NCBI GenBank assembly: GCA_964417925.1
Contig: CAYQJV010000005.1
Span: 11,960-75,959 of the forward strand
From: CAYQJV01 sp964417925
GTDB taxonomy: Bacteria > Hydrothermota > Tepidihabitantia > B3-TA06 > CAYQJV01
DNA: 64,000 bases
Reading direction: 5' to 3'
Of the stretch, positions 19,501 through 27,875 are shown in pieces. The notes beneath the pieces were generated by a model. That model made no database searches and was not told the origin of the DNA. It saw only the letters and a program-made list of their open reading frames with translations. Both the position numbers and the translations under genes were made by a program. Position 1 is the first letter of the stretch, and each line of letters starts with the position of its first letter.

Positions 19501-20924
19501 AACATCTTGAACTTGTAACTTTAAGAAACATGGGGCATCTTTATTACGACGCAGGAGATATTAATAAAGCAGAAGAGTTATTGCAGAACGCTTTAAACAT
19601 AGCTATGGAAATAGGGCATAGGGAAGAAAGTACAAAACTCATCACAGACCTTGCTAAAATAAAAATTACTCAGACGAAATTTAAAGAAGCAGTTGAACTA
19701 CTCCAAAAGGCAAAGGAAAATCTACAATTTTTAAAATCAAAAAGGATTGAGGGTGAAATTGAAAAAGGACTTGGGTATGTAAACTTTTATACTGGAAACT
19801 ATAATACTGCGTTAATGCATTTTAAAGATGCAGCAAAAATATTTGAAGAAATAGATGAACCAAACGAACTTGTTGATTCCATGATAAACATTTCAATGAT
19901 AGAAACTGTAAAAGAGGAGTTCAAAAAGGCACGTACGGATGTTGAAAAAACATTAGAAATAGCAAAAAGATTGAATAATCCATTTATTGAAGCTCAAGCT
20001 TTAAATATATTATCCACCATACAACTCCATTACGGAGATTTTGAAAATGCGTATTCATCTGCAGAGCAATCAGTAGAAATAAGAAAGAAACTGAACGATC
20101 CCTGGGGAACTGCAGAAAGTCTTCTCACACTTATAGATGTCTGCTGGCAGATGGAACAATGGGAAAAGGGAATAGGATACTGTAATGAAACAGTTGAAAT
20201 AGCAAGAACTCAGAATCCTTTAATGGTATGTGATGCGATGAATGTAAAAGGAAGGATTCTTATAGACGCAGGTGACTATGAACAGGCGGAAAGAGTTTTA
20301 TCTACTACCCTAAAAATAGCAGAACAAACAAAAAGCATTGAGCATCTATTTAAAGTTCAATATAGCATTGGAAAGTTATACTTAGAACAAAAAAGGATAG
20401 AAAAAGTACTTGAAATACTGCCAAATCTTTATTCTGCCAACCAAAGTTTAAAATCGTATAACATAGATTTTCAAACTCGTATGATTTCTGCAGAAATTCA
20501 CATAATCCAAAATAATCCTAATGCATCCATTGAAGTATTAAAACCACCTGATGAGTGGGAAAAAGATAAACTCAGTTTTATCAACTTAATAGAAGGCTGG
20601 CTACTTTATACAAAAGCCCTCTTGGAAAAAAGAAACCTTGAGCTTGTGGAAGAATGCATAGTGAAATTAAAAAATATCATAAAAGGTAAAAATCTTTTAT
20701 ACAAGACCGCTTTAATGCTTTTGTTAGAATACAATACTCAAAAATATAAATTGGAAAACAAGGCAAAGTTTGTACGTTTTATTATAAGTATGATAAACCC
20801 TTCGGTTAAAAGGATCTATAAAACACTACAAGAAGTTATAAAAAAGAAAGCAGATGAATTAAAGGAATTGAAGCCTTTTTATCTGAAAAAATGGGGTGCC
20901 ATCCGATTTATAGATGAGAATTAG
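16518..20924 (+). CDS. giant class III cyclase-like protein: two cyclase domains, STAND-type ATPase, TPR repeats
   Basis: 1468 residues with the layout of soluble adenylyl cyclase. Cyclase domain 1 (about 28-200) keeps both metal Asp residues (LLTDISGFT, Asp38; RYAGDSMLAMFG, Asp88) but has a degenerate distal motif (ITGRVISEMAS). Domain 2 (about 212-390) lacks the Asp residues (FINIYGY, IHHEGIKIM) but keeps the distal motif TIIGSSVNTSAKL with Asn329 and Lys333. Then an ATPase: Walker A GVRGTGKS (about 415-422) and Walker B FLLVVDDFHK, then some 12 TPR-like repeats. One composite active site is plausible. Start is TTG overlapping the sppA TGA (TTGA). The 3' end overlaps the convergent lipoprotein gene. 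Confidence 0.85.
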   Translation: MKENKVYIPLVPPTVLTKYIETKNNFITKRKSILLLTDISGFTKYTESLVGRKKENIENITKILNQHFETMDKEVSRYKGFLVRYAGDSMLAMFGGEKAQERAIEAGWRIIDSMEKLKKEEGLDIKVIIGGGEFYEMVLGDEEKREWAITGRVISEMASVEKQVEAGNVMVKKEIYQEKFPEIEEPPKITVEDVKVFYPASLERLPDTTFRGEYRIAATVFINIYGYDEENPQFEELNNFFIYIKNQAKKYGGIVNKIDIHHEGIKIMVVFGAPFAIAEEYLKAVEFARKIVHYKTSLKTKGTVGHGYVYAGFIGGDRKEYTIIGSSVNTSAKLLSFTANREIIISEELKKNLEDVYSFLKKGTFEVPGIEKKIWYYKLLDIKKEKKEKITESREKIINKILKEMGKKENKVFIIEGVRGTGKSFIADAIIQKYKGNWINIRGEEGIAYELFRKILETNAGIEIQDDKKKIQKKLNMHFLSLNLPPEFEKKIPFIETVIFGIEHPEFIITNYPPELIKENLKEAFRIYLTQLFYNSPFLLVVDDFHKMDKESIEIISHFLKGIELTKEKGITMLFTMLPEVNETWKGYSNVEIFRLPSFSKEEIKELGLFYFNKEPSEDFVEFLWGKTKGNPSYTIHMMEHILREHLFKIDEKVQLAETAKLQEIPETVYGLLMSKVDTLPLETKEILKIGAVYGLNFSLSIIKRITKKENIQSLLSFALKEGLILKFSNGDVEYLFAESMTREAVYNSLLLEERKKLHNQIAEEVEKMYKDTERFYPFLAHHFHQAEIWEKAFWYYYLAGKEDAKFYRNEQAVENLSRAIDIWNEKLENSEYRKEIYECYKTRGMVNLYLGNHQDTLNDFSKAISFAKENKMLKEEVDSLNRYADVLLEIRNKKGIDYATQALQKSKEIDYIKGIGDSFRVMGKYYFYIENSPQKSFEFFSKAMENYLRDPALKKELLSAYIDLAVNMRKLAQPHKAVKFFNKAKELAETTGVKHLELVTLRNMGHLYYDAGDINKAEELLQNALNIAMEIGHREESTKLITDLAKIKITQTKFKEAVELLQKAKENLQFLKSKRIEGEIEKGLGYVNFYTGNYNTALMHFKDAAKIFEEIDEPNELVDSMINISMIETVKEEFKKARTDVEKTLEIAKRLNNPFIEAQALNILSTIQLHYGDFENAYSSAEQSVEIRKKLNDPWGTAESLLTLIDVCWQMEQWEKGIGYCNETVEIARTQNPLMVCDAMNVKGRILIDAGDYEQAERVLSTTLKIAEQTKSIEHLFKVQYSIGKLYLEQKRIEKVLEILPNLYSANQSLKSYNIDFQTRMISAEIHIIQNNPNASIEVLKPPDEWEKDKLSFINLIEGWLLYTKALLEKRNLELVEECIVKLKNIIKGKNLLYKTALMLLLEYNTQKYKLENKAKFVRFIISMINPSVKRIYKTLQEVIKKKADELKELKPFYLKKWGAIRFIDEN

Positions 20925-21778
20925 TAACCCGCAACTCCCTGCTTTGTCTGGAATGCCCATCTAACTACCGCCTTCCAGGTGTTTCCATCCTTCCAGATGG
21001 AGTCTACAACAATTTTACCATAGTAGTTATCCCATGTGGCTATCTCGTATATCATACCAACCGATACCTTCATACTATCCGAATAATTTGAAGTATTGGC
21101 TTCTCCTTCTATATGCTCATACCATTCTTCTGCAGATTTATTAGGATTTCTAATATAAGCATCGTTTCCACTATCCCACATCTTCTTAGGAGATTTAAAA
21201 ACAAGGTAAGGTTTATCATCTGGAACAAGGTCTACTACAAAGTCTATTTTATCTTTATTTTCTTCTACAGCCTCACACACCTCAGGATGCCCTGTATTTC
21301 TATTGAAACCAAATGCATTCATATTACCTGCGGTGAGAAGTATTGCACCCCAGGAAAGTTCCATTGTTCCCGTGGGTCTTGGATAAAAGGCATAAAGTCG
21401 TGAACCTTCATCAAGAGGATCACCTTCCACCACTGCTCTTATCTGTACAACGTATTTAGTTCCGTTGCTCAATCCCTCTACTGTTTGAATGGTGTTTTCA
21501 GTTATTGGAACATTGTTAACTTTATATTCCTCTGCTTCTTCTGCAGAAAGATCTTTTAAGGAGGAGTCTTCGCTCACATATACATTTATTCCATCCATTC
21601 CTTGAGGAAGCTCCTCAGGAAGTCCTTCAATAACTATGTCAACCTTCTGGTCATCGGGACGGTTTTCAACATCTAAACTATCAACAATTTCTTTTATCTT
21701 CGTTATATCTGGTGGTTTTGGTATACAAGCAAGACCTATAAATAAAACTGTAATCAATAACACTATAAACTTTTTCAT
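20921..21778 (-). CDS. lipoprotein with FN3-like region, unknown
   Basis: About 285 residues. Signal MKKFIVLLITVLFIGLAC gives lipidated Cys18, then CIPKPPD. Residues about 40-130 look like a fibronectin-III domain (VDIVIEGLPEELPQG, NGTKYVVQIRAVVEG); the C-terminal half is Trp/Asp-rich with no family I know. It lies between two convergent or tail-on giant cyclase-like genes. A promoter at 21820-21847 and an AAGGAGG site before the ATG at 21778 give it its own transcript. The last 4 bp overlap the stop of the opposing gene. Confidence 0.7.
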   Translation of the reverse strand: MKKFIVLLITVLFIGLACIPKPPDITKIKEIVDSLDVENRPDDQKVDIVIEGLPEELPQGMDGINVYVSEDSSLKDLSAEEAEEYKVNNVPITENTIQTVEGLSNGTKYVVQIRAVVEGDPLDEGSRLYAFYPRPTGTMELSWGAILLTAGNMNAFGFNRNTGHPEVCEAVEENKDKIDFVVDLVPDDKPYLVFKSPKKMWDSGNDAYIRNPNKSAEEWYEHIEGEANTSNYSDSMKVSVGMIYEIATWDNYYGKIVVDSIWKDGNTWKAVVRWAFQTKQGVAGY

Positions 21779-21819
21779 ATACACCTCCTTGTTATTAAAG
21801 AACGGATGGCACCCCTTTT

Positions 21820-21847
21820 ATTTTATCTTTTAGAATTTTCTTGTCAA
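21820..21847 (-). promoter_or_regulatory. promoter of the FN3-like lipoprotein gene
   Basis: Minus strand TTGACA (21842-21847), 16-bp spacer, TAAAAT (21820-21825), followed by a leader of about 35 nt carrying AAGGAGG. It lies just after the stop codon of the upstream cyclase-like gene, so the lipoprotein can be expressed alone. Confidence 0.7.
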
Positions 21848-21855
21848 GCAAATTT

Positions 21856-24800
21856 TCATACTACACTCTTTAACTCTTTGCTTAATCTTATGATCTCTCT
21901 TATAATAAATAGATTATTATAAAATTTTCTTCTGTATTCCTGTGGAATGCTTTTTATCTCTTCTTTTAGAAATTCAAGAGATTTTTTTATATATTTTTTT
22001 GCATGCAAAATTTTTTTATGAAAAAGCAGTATGCGAATATGAACATATAAAAGTATTAATTCCCCTGCCTTTTCCTTCCTCTCCTCCCTTAAACTCTTAC
22101 AGGAAAGGTAAAAAGCCTTAAGAGGAGCTTCCTCTATATAAGAAAGAGCAAGATAGGAGAGAAGGATGGGAAAATATCTTGTGTATCCTGTTTCTTGAGC
22201 AACTTTTATACATCTATTTATAAGTTTTCTTGCCTTATCGTACTCTTTTTTAAGAAGCATCACCCACGAAAGATGTTTTAAGTTTTCCATTACCCAAGAT
22301 TTGTCTCCTATTTTCTCAAAAATTACAAGTGATCCTTTTAAAAATCTTTCTGCCTTTTCCAACTCTCCGGTGTTTAAATACAAAAATCCAATATTTGAAA
22401 GCACGGAAGCAATTCCAGGCTTTTCATTGAGTTTCACTCTTATCCGATACGCCTCCCAGTAATATTTAAGAGCCTTCTCTAAATCTCCTAATCTCCCATA
22501 TAAAGAGGCTAAGTTTGCATAACGGTATGCGGCGCTTCTGCGGTAGTTGAATTTAACTGCGTAATCCAGTACCTGTTCCATTACTTTTATCGCTTCCTTA
22601 TATCTTTTCAAAAGTATAAGCATCGTACCTTCATTTCCTTTTACCCTCAACCAAGTATGCATATCTCCTGATTTATACGCCATCTCTGCTGCTTCTTTAA
22701 AGTAGTGATACGCTCTACCAAAGTCACCTTTATGGTAAAAGTACGTCGCTTTTTGAGCAAGAATATGGGCTTTTTGGTAAATATCCACCTTACCTGACTT
22801 TTCCGCTTTTTCTATCCATTCTGCTGCTTTTTCCAGTTCTCCCTCTGTGATAAGATACAACGAAAGATTTAACATGTTGCGGTAATCTTCACTTATGGAA
22901 GGAGAAGACTCTATTGCCTCGGCTGTCTCCTTTATGGCCTCCCGGATATTGCCAATTCGGTAAAGAACATTTCCATATTCGTATTTTACCAATTTATACA
23001 GTACTGGCAATTTATCTTTATGAAGCGTCACATCATTTTTTAGATTTTGAAAGATCTCCGCTGCTTTTTTGTTGTTTTCTAACACATACATCTCATACTC
23101 TGCAGTATAATAACGAAGTTTAAACCGATACTCTATTTCATTAAGCACTAGGGTGAGCCCTTCCATTACTTTAAGATAATAAAGAATCTTATCCCTTTTA
23201 CGAAGTTTTATTAAACTTTTTAAAATTTTCTCAATCAAAAGGAAACTTTCCTTATAAAGGCTTTTTTTATCAGTATAAACTTTATTCATGTTAACAAGTG
23301 CATTTTCATAAAACTTAAATGCCTCTTCAAATGAATAGTTGTGATACGCTCTATCTCCTGCCTCTATTAAATAAGGAAGTGCCTTTTCCCAATTCTCGGC
23401 TCTTGAATAGTGGAAAGCCACTGCTTCTATAAACTCCTTGTTGTAGTTCAACCGTTTTTCATACCACTCTGCTATCAAGTTATGGAACCTTCTCCTTTCT
23501 CTGAAAGGCAAAAGATTGTAAGCAGTATTCCTTATAAGCTCATGTTTAAAAAGGTATTTAAGTCTTTCAGGTTCGTATATCAAGCCATAATTTTTTAAAG
23601 AATTAAGTACAAAACGAAGATTTTCTTTTATTTCTGGGTTAAGATATTCTGCTATCTTAAAATCAAACTCCTGTCCAACCACCGAAAGCCTCTTCAGTGT
23701 GTCCTTCTCTTCTGCACCAAGAAGATCTATCCTTGCAAGGATAAGTGAATATATAGTAGAAGGAAATTCCTCCTTTTTCTCTGTTTTTAATACATGTTTA
23801 GTAAGTTCCTCCAAAAAGAATGGATTACCCGCACCTATCCTTATTACTTCTTCAGGAACCGAAACATCTCCTGCTATAGATTTTATGATTTTATCTGCAC
23901 TTTCAGGTGAAATTTCTCTTAATCGGAGTTGAAACCTGTGTTGTAGTGTAGCAAATGACCTTTCAATTCTTTCCTCTGGCCTTTGGGAAATAATAAAAAG
24001 TATGGGGAATCCTTTTAAACCCGAGTAGAGATAGTTTATTAATTCTACAGTAGCATTATCAAGCCATTGTGCATCGTCAATTGCAAATATTGTGGGAGTC
24101 TCTTTTAATCTCTGTTTTAGGATATCAAGCACGAGTAAAGAAAATTTATCTTTTATATTGCTTATTGTAGGACTTTTATCTCCCTTCCATCCCAATACCT
24201 GCATGAAAAGCTCTCTTTCCCATTCTTCTTTACCCAGTCTTTTGAAGATTCTATCCATCTCTCTTCTATACCTTACTTCATCAAAACTGTATGGAAGAGT
24301 AAAAAAATCTTTAAAAAATGCTCTAAAAGGAAAATAAGGAACATCTTGATAGAATACAGAGCCTTTAAGCATGTATGTCTTTATACCTAATTTTTCGGCC
24401 TTTTTCTTTATCTCATGAATAAACCTTGTTTTTCCCATCCCTGCTTGAGCAATTATATGAACTAAACTTCTATTACCTTCAATACTTTTTGATAATATTT
24501 GCATCACCTCCAATACCTCTTTTTCTCGCCCTACAAAAGGAGTAAAATAGAAAGGTTTGCTCTTCTTTTCTTTTGTAAGAATCCAAGCATCCTTTAAAAA
24601 GTTTGTTTTCTCAAGTAACAGGGAGTGTTTCTTCTTAAATAAAAACAAAACTCCGCTTTTCTTTTTTACCTCATCCCCTACTAATACTTCCTCAACTTTT
24701 GCTATTCTAAGCAATCTTTCTGCCTTGTTCACCGAGTTTCCTATTATGGTAAACTCTTTTCTATTTTTACTTCCTATGGTTCCTGCAAAACTTCTACCCG

Positions 24801-25794
24801 ATGTAACGGAAATTTTAAAAGCAACTTTTTTCTCTTCTAAAAACTTTTTAATCTCAAGACCCGCATAAAGAGCGGGAATCCCTGGTTCTTCTTTTAGCGC
24901 AGGTAATCCAAATACTGCCATTATTCGGCTACCTTTAAAATATGGCTCAACCTTATTTATGAATCCTCCAAATCTTTCCACTATCTCATCCACCTTACTA
25001 AATACCGCAGAGTAAAAATCCGCATCTATGGGAAGGTTCCACCAGTTTATAAACAACGTGGCCATATACCGATGTTCATCCGAAAAATCCATTATTTTGG
25101 AGTGCGGAAGAAATTTAAGCATCTGTTCCGTGTCCTTAAAATCAACCGTTGAAGTAAAAGATGGTATCTTTCTTGATATCTCAGAGATGTTTGGAAATTC
25201 TGATGGCTCTATTGCTCTATACCTTCCAATACGCCTACCTATGGGGTTCTTTGGACCCTTATTATAGAAACTCTCCACCACCACGATTTCTCCAGGTCTT
25301 GCTATAGCCTCTGCAATCATTGCCTGGGATGGAACCTCTCCAATTATTACCCTCTCCTTCCTTTCTTTACCTTCAACCAGAATTTCATAAAATTCTCCTG
25401 CGCTTACTCCAGCAGAAACTGAAAGTATAAACTCCTTTCCATCTATATTTAATTTCTTTCTATGCCATTTTAAGATTACACTCTTCAGCAATGAGAGTAC
25501 ATCATCTCTATAATCCATAGGAAAATAAAAAAGTAATCCATCCCCACTAAACTTCAAAAGCACTCCACCTCCCTCCCTCATGGAGGCGATGATATCTCCA
25601 AAATAATCGTTGAGTATCTCAACAAGTTGTTCTATACCTTGAGAGCCTTTTTTATCAAAGTAATCGGTCAAGGCAGAAAAACCAGAAATATCCAAAAATA
25701 TTATAATTCCTTGCTCTTTGATTTTCCCGCCCTTGTGTACCTTCTCTATAAAAGAGGTCATATCCTTGGGGAAATATACAGATATTTCATTCAT
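21856..25794 (-). CDS. giant class III cyclase-like protein: two cyclase domains, AAA/STAND ATPase, TPR repeats
   Basis: 1312 residues, same architecture as the protein at 16518-20924 but distant in sequence. Domain 1 (about 28-195): IIFLDISGFSALT with Asp35 and KFSGDGLLFYFP with Asp85, distal motif lost (VIIGEVPSQAM). Domain 2 (about 235-400): metal Asp residues lost (ATLFINWWN, YFKGSRIMAVFG) but FTIIGNSVNKAERL keeps Asn356 and Arg360. ATPase: VGREKEV box near 421, Walker A AQAGMGKTR, Walker B TIFAIDDAQWLD. The C-terminal 600 residues are TPR-like. This complementation matches soluble adenylyl cyclase, where one heterodimeric site forms from two unequal halves. Whether the product is cAMP or cGMP is unknown. 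The promoter places its ATG 7 nt from the -10 box. Confidence 0.87.
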   Translation of the reverse strand: MNEISVYFPKDMTSFIEKVHKGGKIKEQGIIIFLDISGFSALTDYFDKKGSQGIEQLVEILNDYFGDIIASMREGGGVLLKFSGDGLLFYFPMDYRDDVLSLLKSVILKWHRKKLNIDGKEFILSVSAGVSAGEFYEILVEGKERKERVIIGEVPSQAMIAEAIARPGEIVVVESFYNKGPKNPIGRRIGRYRAIEPSEFPNISEISRKIPSFTSTVDFKDTEQMLKFLPHSKIMDFSDEHRYMATLFINWWNLPIDADFYSAVFSKVDEIVERFGGFINKVEPYFKGSRIMAVFGLPALKEEPGIPALYAGLEIKKFLEEKKVAFKISVTSGRSFAGTIGSKNRKEFTIIGNSVNKAERLLRIAKVEEVLVGDEVKKKSGVLFLFKKKHSLLLEKTNFLKDAWILTKEKKSKPFYFTPFVGREKEVLEVMQILSKSIEGNRSLVHIIAQAGMGKTRFIHEIKKKAEKLGIKTYMLKGSVFYQDVPYFPFRAFFKDFFTLPYSFDEVRYRREMDRIFKRLGKEEWERELFMQVLGWKGDKSPTISNIKDKFSLLVLDILKQRLKETPTIFAIDDAQWLDNATVELINYLYSGLKGFPILFIISQRPEERIERSFATLQHRFQLRLREISPESADKIIKSIAGDVSVPEEVIRIGAGNPFFLEELTKHVLKTEKKEEFPSTIYSLILARIDLLGAEEKDTLKRLSVVGQEFDFKIAEYLNPEIKENLRFVLNSLKNYGLIYEPERLKYLFKHELIRNTAYNLLPFRERRRFHNLIAEWYEKRLNYNKEFIEAVAFHYSRAENWEKALPYLIEAGDRAYHNYSFEEAFKFYENALVNMNKVYTDKKSLYKESFLLIEKILKSLIKLRKRDKILYYLKVMEGLTLVLNEIEYRFKLRYYTAEYEMYVLENNKKAAEIFQNLKNDVTLHKDKLPVLYKLVKYEYGNVLYRIGNIREAIKETAEAIESSPSISEDYRNMLNLSLYLITEGELEKAAEWIEKAEKSGKVDIYQKAHILAQKATYFYHKGDFGRAYHYFKEAAEMAYKSGDMHTWLRVKGNEGTMLILLKRYKEAIKVMEQVLDYAVKFNYRRSAAYRYANLASLYGRLGDLEKALKYYWEAYRIRVKLNEKPGIASVLSNIGFLYLNTGELEKAERFLKGSLVIFEKIGDKSWVMENLKHLSWVMLLKKEYDKARKLINRCIKVAQETGYTRYFPILLSYLALSYIEEAPLKAFYLSCKSLREERKEKAGELILLYVHIRILLFHKKILHAKKYIKKSLEFLKEEIKSIPQEYRRKFYNNLFIIREIIRLSKELKSVV

Positions 25795-25801
25795 TTAATT
25801 T

Positions 25802-25829
25802 AATATATTGCTGAATATTAATTTGTCAA
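25802..25829 (-). promoter_or_regulatory. promoter of leaderless cyclase-like gene
   Basis: Minus strand TTGACA (25824-25829), 16-bp spacer, TATATT (25802-25807), then 7 nt to the ATG at 25794. Its geometry is identical to the promoter at 15535-15562. No Shine-Dalgarno sequence is present. Confidence 0.75.
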
Positions 25830-25857
25830 ACAAATTAATGCATCAAAAGTTGTATTA

Positions 25858-25891
25858 TTGACAAAAGATATCCATTGAGTAAACTTATAAC
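25858..25891 (+). promoter_or_regulatory. possible promoter of the YitT-family gene
   Basis: A TATAAC -10-like box (25886-25891) lies 5 nt before the ATG with no Shine-Dalgarno sequence. A TTGACA lies at 25858-25863, but the 22-bp spacing to this box is too long. TAAACT at 25880-25885 gives a 16-bp spacing with a poorer match. The exact -10 is uncertain. Confidence 0.4.
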
Positions 25892-25896
25892 TCATT

Positions 25897-26769
25897 ATGA
25901 AAAAAATAAAGTTGAAGATTAAATGGAAGGATGAGTTTATAGATGGTATTTTTATACTTATAGGATCTGCAATTCTTGGTGTGGGATATGCCTTTTTCCT
26001 CATTCCCCATCATATTGTTCCAGGAGGATTAGGAGGACTTTCCATTGTTATCAATTATCTCATTGGCATCAGTGTGGGTACCGGATATGTAATTTTAAAC
26101 ATACCTGTATTTATCTTGGGTATTAAAAATCTTGGATTTAGATATGGAATAAAAAGTCTTATAGGAATACTCTTATCATCCTTTTTCATAGATCTTTTTT
26201 ATAAGTTTCTGAGCTTACCTACTGCTACAGGCAGTAAACTACTGGCATCGGTATACGGAGGAGCATTACTTGGACTTGGACTTGGTATAGTATTCAGAGG
26301 CCATGCCTCAACAGGAGGAACAGATGTAATAGGACAGGTAATAAATAAATTTACAAATCTGAGTGTAGGAATCGGCATTCTTATAGTAGATTTTGTTATA
26401 ATCTCTCTTTCTGGAGTTGTTTTTAGATCTTTTGAATTACCCCTTTACGGTTACCTTGCACTTTTTATTTCTTCCAAAGTGGTGGATTTTGTACTTGAAG
26501 GGTGGGGATATGCAAAAATGGTGATAATAATTACAGATAAGGAGGAGAAAATAAAAGATGTAATACTTTCTAAAATGAACCGAGGAGTAACCGGGCTTAA
26601 GTCAATCACAGGATATCGTAAAAAAGAGACTGAAGCACTTCTTGTAGTGGTTGCTAAAAAGGAAATACCCGTTTTAAAACAATACGTAAAGACAATAGAC
26701 CCAAAAGCTTTTGTGATCATTTCAGATGTTTATGAAGTTTTGGGAAAGGGCTTTAGACCCCGAATATAA
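25897..26769 (+). CDS. YitT family membrane protein (DUF161 + DUF2179)
   Basis: 290 residues. Five to six membrane helices fill the first 200 (first about 20-36), with family motifs FFLIPHHIVPGGLGGLSIV and FRGHASTGGTDVIGQVI; the last 80 residues (about 210-285) form the soluble DUF2179 domain (MNRGVTGLKSITGYRKKE). The family is widespread; its function is not settled, with transport proposed. It is divergent from the giant cyclase-like gene and probably leaderless. The flavoprotein gene follows after 19 nt with its own AAGGAGG. Confidence 0.85.
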   Translation: MKKIKLKIKWKDEFIDGIFILIGSAILGVGYAFFLIPHHIVPGGLGGLSIVINYLIGISVGTGYVILNIPVFILGIKNLGFRYGIKSLIGILLSSFFIDLFYKFLSLPTATGSKLLASVYGGALLGLGLGIVFRGHASTGGTDVIGQVINKFTNLSVGIGILIVDFVIISLSGVVFRSFELPLYGYLALFISSKVVDFVLEGWGYAKMVIIITDKEEKIKDVILSKMNRGVTGLKSITGYRKKETEALLVVVAKKEIPVLKQYVKTIDPKAFVIISDVYEVLGKGFRPRI

Positions 26770-26788
26770 AAACAATAAGGAGGAAACA

Positions 26789-27379
26789 ATGGGAAAAATT
26801 AAAATACTTGTTATAAATGGATCCCCAAGAAAGGATGGCATTACGATGTCTCTTGCAAAATATGTTATTTCCTCTGCAAAAAAAAGTGGGGCAGAGATAG
26901 AAATAATTCACTTGATTGATAAAAAAATTAAACCCTGCGAAGGTTGTGTAAGTAAAAATCCCAAAGAATGCAACAGAGATAGATGCAAAGAGTTGAATGA
27001 TGATATAGAGGAAATATTTAATAAGTTTATGGAGTGTGATGGGGTATTATTTGTTTCTCCTGTCTACTGGTATTCTCCTTCTGCATTAATGAAAAATTTA
27101 ATTGACAGATTAACTGCCCTTGAAAATGAAGGGAAATTACTTGACGGAAAGGTAGGAGGATTCGTTGTTACAGCCCAAGAAGATGGTGCTATGATGACCA
27201 TACTTACAATGATGGGGACTCTGAATGATATGGGCTTTATTTTCCCTCCTTATGCTTTTACATATTCGGTAGGTTTTGAAAAGGTAGAAGAGGATAAAGA
27301 GGCTATAACCTATGCAGAAAGGCTTGGGAAAAATATGGTTGAGTTGATAGAAATAGTAAAAAAAAGAAAATGGGTATAA
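26789..27379 (+). CDS. NADPH-dependent FMN reductase / flavodoxin-like oxidoreductase with Cys cluster
   Basis: 196 residues. The FMN-phosphate-binding loop is near the start (VINGSPRKDGITMSLAK, about 7-23) and the second flavin motif is SPVYWYSPSALMKN. Between them is a compact four-Cys segment, CEGCVSKNPKECNRDRC (spacing 2, 7, 4), reminiscent of iron-sulfur flavoproteins though not their exact spacing. I use the ATG at 26789 because AAGGAGG (26777-26783) precedes it; a start at 26726 would overlap YitT heavily. A cytosolic redox role is likely; the electron partner is unknown. Confidence 0.85.
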   Translation: MGKIKILVINGSPRKDGITMSLAKYVISSAKKSGAEIEIIHLIDKKIKPCEGCVSKNPKECNRDRCKELNDDIEEIFNKFMECDGVLFVSPVYWYSPSALMKNLIDRLTALENEGKLLDGKVGGFVVTAQEDGAMMTILTMMGTLNDMGFIFPPYAFTYSVGFEKVEEDKEAITYAERLGKNMVELIEIVKKRKWV

Positions 27380-27381
27380 AA

Positions 27382-27410
27382 TTGACTTTTCAATTTATTT
27401 TACTTATCAT
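27382..27410 (+). promoter_or_regulatory. promoter of leaderless DivIVA-like gene
   Basis: TTGACT (27382-27387), 17-bp spacer, TATCAT (27405-27410), then 6 nt to the ATG at 27417. There is no Shine-Dalgarno sequence, so the mRNA should start at or next to the start codon. Confidence 0.7.
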
Positions 27411-27416
27411 TCTAAA

Positions 27417-27875
27417 ATGAATCCCGAAGAGATAGAAAAAAAGGAGTTTCCAAAAGTTCTAAGAGGATATGATGTAGTACAGGTGAAAAGTTACTTAAAA
27501 GAGATAGCATCCTATCTAAAACAGTTAATGGATGAAAAACAACACTTGGAAATAAGAATAAAAAAACTTGAAGAAAAAATAGAAGGTTATGAAAAAATAG
27601 AAAAAATGCTTGAAGAAACTGTCACCACTACAAAAAGGGCTACTGAAGAAATAAAAGAAAAAGCCAAAAGGGAAGCAGAAAGAATACTTAGGGAAGCAAG
27701 GAAAAAAACGGAGGAAATGATAACCACTGCAGAAACTAAAAAGGCAACACTTGAAAAAGAAATAGAAATTTTAAAAGGACAGAAGGAGGCATTACTTGAA
27801 GATATAAAAGAAGTGATTTCACAGTATACCGCTCTTTTAAAAAGATATGGAGGAGAAAAATGGTCCAACAAATGA
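27417..27875 (+). CDS. DivIVA domain protein
   Basis: 152 residues. Residues 1-35 match the membrane-curvature-sensing N-terminal DivIVA motif (FPKVLRGYDVVQVKSYLKEI); the rest is a long Glu/Lys coiled coil (about 35-145). DivIVA proteins mark poles and division sites and recruit partners. It is short, closer to DivIVA-like cell-shape proteins than to the Gram-positive polar scaffolds, and heads a run of housekeeping genes (PNP, TPR lipoprotein, BamD, NadD). The 3' end overlaps the PNP gene by 16 nt. Confidence 0.85.
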   Translation: MNPEEIEKKEFPKVLRGYDVVQVKSYLKEIASYLKQLMDEKQHLEIRIKKLEEKIEGYEKIEKMLEETVTTTKRATEEIKEKAKREAERILREARKKTEEMITTAETKKATLEKEIEILKGQKEALLEDIKEVISQYTALLKRYGGEKWSNK

